Source of the DNA: JAUNQW01 sp043424615
GTDB taxonomy: Bacteria; Bacillota; Bacilli; Lactobacillales; Carnobacteriaceae_A
Assembly: GCA_043424615.1 (NCBI GenBank)
Contig: JBHWOX010000031.1
Location: forward strand, 1 to 8,482
Length of the DNA: 8,482 bases
Direction: 5' to 3'
The translations under genes were made by a program, and so were the position numbers. Position 1 is the stretch's first letter, and each line of letters opens with the position of its first letter. The notes beneath the pieces are model-generated. The model worked only from the letters and a program-made list of their open reading frames with translations, had not been told where the DNA came from and did no database searches. Shown one piece after another: positions 6,127 through 8,482 of the stretch.

Positions 6127-6753
6127 ATGAGTTTAAATACGACCTTATCTCGAACACTTGAGATTGAGACCTATGATGGGCGCTTTAAAGGAGACCATCA
6201 AAGTAACTCTGAACAAGTTATCGAAGAAATGAAATCCACCCGTTTTGCTGAAGCGGATGATCTACAAGCAGAGATCGAAGATATCATCACCCTTCATAAT
6301 GATATAAATGAACGAATGACAACGTCTGTTAAAATGCGTTCCCCTATCATTTATTGGACCAATGCCTACCGCATCTTAAAGTTATTTACTGTTTCTTCTA
6401 AAGACACCATGGCATTAAGAGATGAAAAAGCTTATCAATTTAATACAGAAGCCTTCCAACGATTCATTGATCAGATTGAATATGAAATCAAACACTTGGA
6501 AGAAAAGCCTTCTGAAGGTGAAGACAAATATAGTGAAGTCCGTACGATTTTACCTTTTGTTAATGGAAAAGGCCCTAAAGCTTCCAGCCCCGTTGAAGCA
6601 GAAATAGATGTCTTAAAAGAAAGCTTAAAAGAATTAAAAGCTGAAAAAGAAGCAGCTGCCGAATTATTAGAACGCGTTAATAATTTAAACCGTGAACATA
6701 ACCAGCGTTTAGCGATCCGCCTTTATTATGAATTATATTCTAATGATAAATAA
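6127..6753 (+). CDS. uncharacterised charged, helical protein with C-terminal coiled coil
   Basis: I do not recognise this 208-residue protein. It is highly charged, has no signal peptide, membrane segment or cysteine, and appears almost wholly alpha-helical. Residues about 40-65 form an acidic helix, followed by an aromatic patch (IIYWTNAYRILKLF, 74-87). A Glu/Lys-rich helix (108-126), a flexible acidic stretch (127-137) and a short non-helical segment ILPFVNGKGPKASSP (141-155) come next. A long coiled coil rich in Leu, Glu and Lys (about 156-192) ends in a basic/aromatic tail (RLAIRLYYELY). The start at 6127 is favoured because AAGGA lies 6 bases upstream; an ATG at 6121 directly abuts that site. 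The gene has its own -10 box and is followed by a hairpin, so it is probably a single-gene transcript. A cytoplasmic structural or adaptor role is possible but unproven. Confidence 0.8.
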   Translation: MSLNTTLSRTLEIETYDGRFKGDHQSNSEQVIEEMKSTRFAEADDLQAEIEDIITLHNDINERMTTSVKMRSPIIYWTNAYRILKLFTVSSKDTMALRDEKAYQFNTEAFQRFIDQIEYEIKHLEEKPSEGEDKYSEVRTILPFVNGKGPKASSPVEAEIDVLKESLKELKAEKEAAAELLERVNNLNREHNQRLAIRLYYELYSNDK

Positions 6754-6758
6754 AATTT

Positions 6759-6785
6759 AAAGAGAGTGATATCTTCACTCTCTTT
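6759..6785 (+). terminator. hairpin terminator after the coiled-coil gene
   Basis: AAAGAGAGTGA pairs perfectly with TCACTCTCTTT over 11 bp around a five-base loop, starting five bases after the stop codon. The following T-run is short (TTTATCTAT), so termination may be partial. Confidence 0.65.
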
Positions 6786-6824
6786 ATCTATAGCCGCATG
6801 GAGTTAGCTTAAGAGAATATTCAC

Positions 6825-6854
6825 AAGCGATTACTTTGAAATAATAAGCGATAA
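6825..6854 (+). repeat. direct repeat AAGCGATWA in the sodA upstream region
   Basis: AAGCGATTA (6825-6833) and AAGCGATAA (6846-6854) are 21 bases apart, two helical turns, and bracket the candidate -35 box of sodA. They could be half-sites for a regulator bound on one DNA face. They could also be chance in AT-rich sequence. Confidence 0.35.
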
Positions 6855-6864
6855 TTGATAAGTT
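6836..6864 (+). promoter_or_regulatory. candidate promoter of sodA
   Basis: TTGAAA (6836-6841) is followed after 17 bases by TAAGTT (6859-6864), which is preceded by TGA as an extended -10. The -35 is one mismatch from consensus, but the -10 is poor. Transcription would start near 6871, leaving a short leader with the ribosome binding site. Confidence 0.35.
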
Positions 6865-6894
6865 AGATATAAGAAGAAAAAGGAGGAATGTAAG

Positions 6895-7500
6895 ATGACT
6901 TTTGAATTACCGGCTTTACCTTATGATTATGATGCCCTAGAGCCACATATTGATGAAGAAACAATGAAATTACACCATGACAAACACCACAATACTTATG
7001 TGTCAGGCCTTAATGATGCACTTGAAGGACATGAAGATTTACAAGAAAAATCTGCGATTGAATTAATGGAAAGCATTAATGAATTGCCATCAGATATCCA
7101 AACAGCCGTTCGCAATAATGGAGGGGGACACGTCAACCACTCACTCTTTTGGGAAATTTTATCTCCTGAAGGTGGAGAACCGACAGGTGAACTTGCTCAA
7201 GCCATTGACCAAGCTTTTGGTTCATATGACAACTTTAAAAAAGAATTTAAAGAGGCTGCTACCGGTCAATTTGGTTCAGGTTGGGCATGGTTAGTCCTTG
7301 ATGGAGATGACTTAGTCATTGAAAGTACAGCTAACCAAGACAATCCATATATGGAAGGAAAAACCCCTATCTTAGGTATTGATGTTTGGGAACACGCTTA
7401 CTATCTCAACTATAAAAACGTACGTGCAGACTGGGTCGATGCTTTCTTCAGCATCATCAACTGGGAAGAAGTTGCTCGTCGTTATGAAGAAGCCAAATAG
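6895..7500 (+). CDS. sodA: superoxide dismutase, Mn type (Mn/Fe family)
   Basis: The enzyme converts superoxide to oxygen and hydrogen peroxide in the cytoplasm, usually as a dimer. The 201-residue length is typical. All four metal ligands are present: H27 (KLHHDKHH), H82 (NHSLFW), D163 and H167 (DVWEHAYY). Residues that separate Mn from Fe enzymes favour Mn: GGGHVNHSLFW around residues 76-86 lacks the outer-sphere Gln of Fe enzymes there, and the Gln is supplied instead by STANQDNP (Q148). A cambialistic enzyme cannot be excluded. There is no signal peptide. AGGAGG lies 8 bases before the ATG. Two in-frame stop codons follow each other (TAG TAA), then a strong terminator. The gene is monocistronic. 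Confidence 0.97.
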   Translation: MTFELPALPYDYDALEPHIDEETMKLHHDKHHNTYVSGLNDALEGHEDLQEKSAIELMESINELPSDIQTAVRNNGGGHVNHSLFWEILSPEGGEPTGELAQAIDQAFGSYDNFKKEFKEAATGQFGSGWAWLVLDGDDLVIESTANQDNPYMEGKTPILGIDVWEHAYYLNYKNVRADWVDAFFSIINWEEVARRYEEAK

Positions 7501-7510
7501 TAAATAAGTG

Positions 7511-7538
7511 AAGCCGTGACGCTGTCACGGCTTTTTTT
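7511..7538 (+). terminator. strong intrinsic terminator of sodA
   Basis: AAGCCGTGAC pairs with GTCACGGCTT over 10 bp around a three-base loop, followed by seven Ts. It sits 10 bases after the sodA stop. The minus-strand zinc-ribbon gene also ends toward it, but the T-run is only on the plus side. Confidence 0.93.
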
Positions 7539-7559
7539 CACTTTAAATCGAGGGGATCA

Positions 7560-7859
7560 TTAATATTTGTAGTGTTGCATATTTTTGCTGTGGGTGAGGC
7601 CACGAATCAAGTAGTAAGTGGGGTTGCCATCGAATTCGCTCAATGACCCTAATTGCTCTCCACATTTTATACAAAATAAGCCTTTACCCATCTGCTCTAA
7701 ATCGAACTCACTTTCTATAATTCTGGGAAATTGCAGTTTAATAAGGTTCCCCTTGCCTCCTTTTTGATAGACCAGTAAGGGAGTTTTACATAGATTGCAG
7801 GAAACGAGGAGGGGATGGGTATTTTTAAATTTTCTCATTGTCGGATTTTTATATTTCAT
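7560..7859 (-). CDS. small zinc-ribbon protein of unknown function
   Basis: This 99-residue protein has two CxxC knuckles, C21-N-L-C24 and C63-I-K-C66, separated by 38 residues. That arrangement is typical of a four-cysteine zinc ribbon. The first knuckle is followed by KTPLLVYQKGGKGNLIKLQFPRI, a beta-rich segment, and the second by GEQLGSLSEFDGNPTYYLIRG. The N-terminus is basic (MKYKNPTMRKFKN), and there is no signal peptide or membrane segment. I recognise the architecture but not a named family. A strong site, AGAGGTGAT, lies just before the ATG and fixes this start. The gene is divergent from the DUF1722 gene with only 47 bases between the two start codons. Roles in nucleic-acid or protein binding are possible but speculative. 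Confidence 0.8.
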   Translation of the reverse strand: MKYKNPTMRKFKNTHPLLVSCNLCKTPLLVYQKGGKGNLIKLQFPRIIESEFDLEQMGKGLFCIKCGEQLGSLSEFDGNPTYYLIRGLTHSKNMQHYKY

Positions 7860-7879
7860 AGTATCACCTCTTTTAGTTT

Positions 7880-7889
7880 AACATATGTT
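7880..7889. promoter_or_regulatory. 10-bp palindrome between divergent genes
   Basis: AACATATGTT is a perfect palindrome in the 47-base gap between two divergent starts. It contains TATGTT in both directions, which could act as a weak -10 box or as a regulator half-site pair. Ten symmetric bases in AT-rich DNA may be coincidence. Confidence 0.28.
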
Positions 7890-7906
7890 CAGATAGGGAG
7901 AGTTAG

Positions 7907-8335
7907 ATGACTGAAAATTTCAAAAAGTTAATCAATCGTACGATAGAAAATATCCAAAAGGGAAAAGACATCCGGGTTTTGGAAGAAGAATGGGGAAAAT
8001 ACAAGTATTTAATTTTGGAATATTCTCCTTCCAATTATCAAGCCATCCGTCAGCTGTTAAAAGACAAAGATGCTTATCCTGCTCAAGAATTTTTGGCACT
8101 TCTAGAAGAAGCATTGCAACAACAACCTAAAAAAAATGTTCGCTTAAATGCCTATGATCATGTTTGGGGTCACTTTAAAAAGCTGGCAAGTGAAGAAGAG
8201 GAAAAGACCTATCGAAGTCTGTTGGAAGAGTGGAAGCAAGGGGAAGCCACCGTGATGGATATTAAACATTTCCTTTCTCAATTGGCACAAAGCTACCAAG
8301 ACCATTATCTATTAGACTCTTATTTTTTTGAATAG
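7907..8335 (+). CDS. DUF1722 (YbgA-like) family protein
   Basis: The 142-residue protein matches the DUF1722 domain, found alone (E. coli YbgA) or fused behind a DUF523 domain. Visible family marks are W29 with the nearby K-Y-K stretch and SPSNY (EEEWGKYKYLILEYSPSNY, 26-44), the central NAYDHVWGHFKK (81-92), SEEEEKTYRSLLEEWKQGE (95-113), and the C-terminal YLLDSYFFE (134-142). It appears all-helical and cytoplasmic, with no signal peptide. It is the stand-alone form; no DUF523 gene is in view. GGGAG lies 6 bases before the ATG, and tandem in-frame TAG TAG stops end the gene. The domain's function is not established; DUF523 partners include thiouracil desulfurase TudS, which is at best an indirect hint. 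Confidence 0.85.
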   Translation: MTENFKKLINRTIENIQKGKDIRVLEEEWGKYKYLILEYSPSNYQAIRQLLKDKDAYPAQEFLALLEEALQQQPKKNVRLNAYDHVWGHFKKLASEEEEKTYRSLLEEWKQGEATVMDIKHFLSQLAQSYQDHYLLDSYFFE

Positions 8336-8392
8336 TAGGCAAGGACACATAATAAAAGGCGCTTGCTTTGGATGGGGGAGGGATTGGATTCC

Positions 8393-8482
8393 TTAACTAG
8401 GATACATGGATGAAAATTCAATTTGTCCAGCTGAAAGTCTGGACAGGGGATTGATTTTATACTTCTTTATTAAAGTGATATA
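8393..8482 (-). CDS. possible 3' end of a minus-strand gene (partial)
   Basis: A minus-strand frame is open from the right edge to TAA at 8395-8393, giving 29 residues that include KKYKINPLSRLSAGQIEF. I do not recognise it. No clear terminator follows in the minus direction, and 29 open codons in AT-rich DNA can occur by chance. A convergent gene here would fit the layout, because no start codon with a ribosome site is seen on the plus strand before the edge. Confidence 0.25.
   Translation of the reverse strand, partial: YITLIKKYKINPLSRLSAGQIEFSSMYPS
8424..8445. other. hairpin near the right edge
   Basis: TGTCCAG pairs perfectly with CTGGACA over 7 bp around an eight-base loop. There is no T-run on either side close enough for a standard terminator. 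It may be part of an RNA leader for a gene beyond the edge, or lie inside a minus-strand coding tail. Confidence 0.35.

Noticed and set aside
6422..6607. 61-codon frame inside the coiled-coil gene
   Set aside because: It is out of frame with a longer gene that has a better start and matching terminator.
6831..6847. PerR/Fur-like box in the sodA promoter (TTACTTTGAAATAATAA)
   Set aside because: The ends are symmetric but the interior is not; it falls far short of the TTATAATNATTATAA pattern.
7079..7294. 71-codon frame inside sodA
   Set aside because: It overlaps unmistakable SodA metal-binding sequence.
7932..8114. 60-codon minus-strand frame within the DUF1722 gene
   Set aside because: The plus frame carries family motifs throughout; the minus frame has none.

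Overview
The window reads as chromosomal DNA from a low-GC Gram-positive (Firmicutes) bacterium. AT-rich intergenic regions, strong AGGAGG-type ribosome binding sites, short operons and hairpin plus T-run terminators support this. The gene mix (GufA/ZIP transporter, DUF62 SAM hydrolase, peptidase C26, CinA, DUF1622 protein, Mn-type SodA, stand-alone DUF1722 protein) suggests Lactobacillales, perhaps the Aerococcus group. That genus-level guess is inference; no rRNA or tRNA is present to test it.

Layout from left to right. Bases 1-56 may hold the tail of an unidentified plus-strand gene, followed by a hairpin terminator. A ZIP-family metal transporter gene lies on the minus strand (136-951). 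Its good promoter is overlapped by one of two similar 16-bp inverted repeats, which look like a metalloregulator operator pair. Divergent from it is a SAM hydrolase gene (1120-1965). Next come a class-I glutamine-amidotransferase-like hydrolase (2054-2791) and cinA (2806-4038), 14 bases apart and probably co-transcribed. A two-hairpin terminator separates cinA from a convergent minus-strand DUF1622 membrane protein gene (4109-4516). That gene is divergent from a large amidase-signature enzyme (4599-6062). A charged, coiled-coil protein of unknown function follows (6127-6753), then a Mn-type superoxide dismutase (6895-7500) with a strong terminator. A small zinc-ribbon protein (7560-7859, minus) and a DUF1722 protein (7907-8335, plus) form a closely spaced divergent pair. 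The last 147 bases hold a short hairpin, a G-rich stretch and a possible C-terminal end of a minus-strand gene running in from the right.

The genes do not form one pathway. Metal and oxidative-stress physiology is a loose theme (ZIP transporter, Mn-SOD, zinc ribbon), together with metabolite repair or salvage (SAM hydrolase, CinA/NMN deamidase domain, amide hydrolases). I see no mobile element, CRISPR array, phage gene, toxin-antitoxin pair or defence island. All genes look intact and no gap without a gene exceeds about 170 bases. I do not see a clear undescribed multi-gene system. The best leads are the palindrome pair at the ZIP promoter, the unrecognised 208-residue protein, and the zinc-ribbon/DUF1722 pair.
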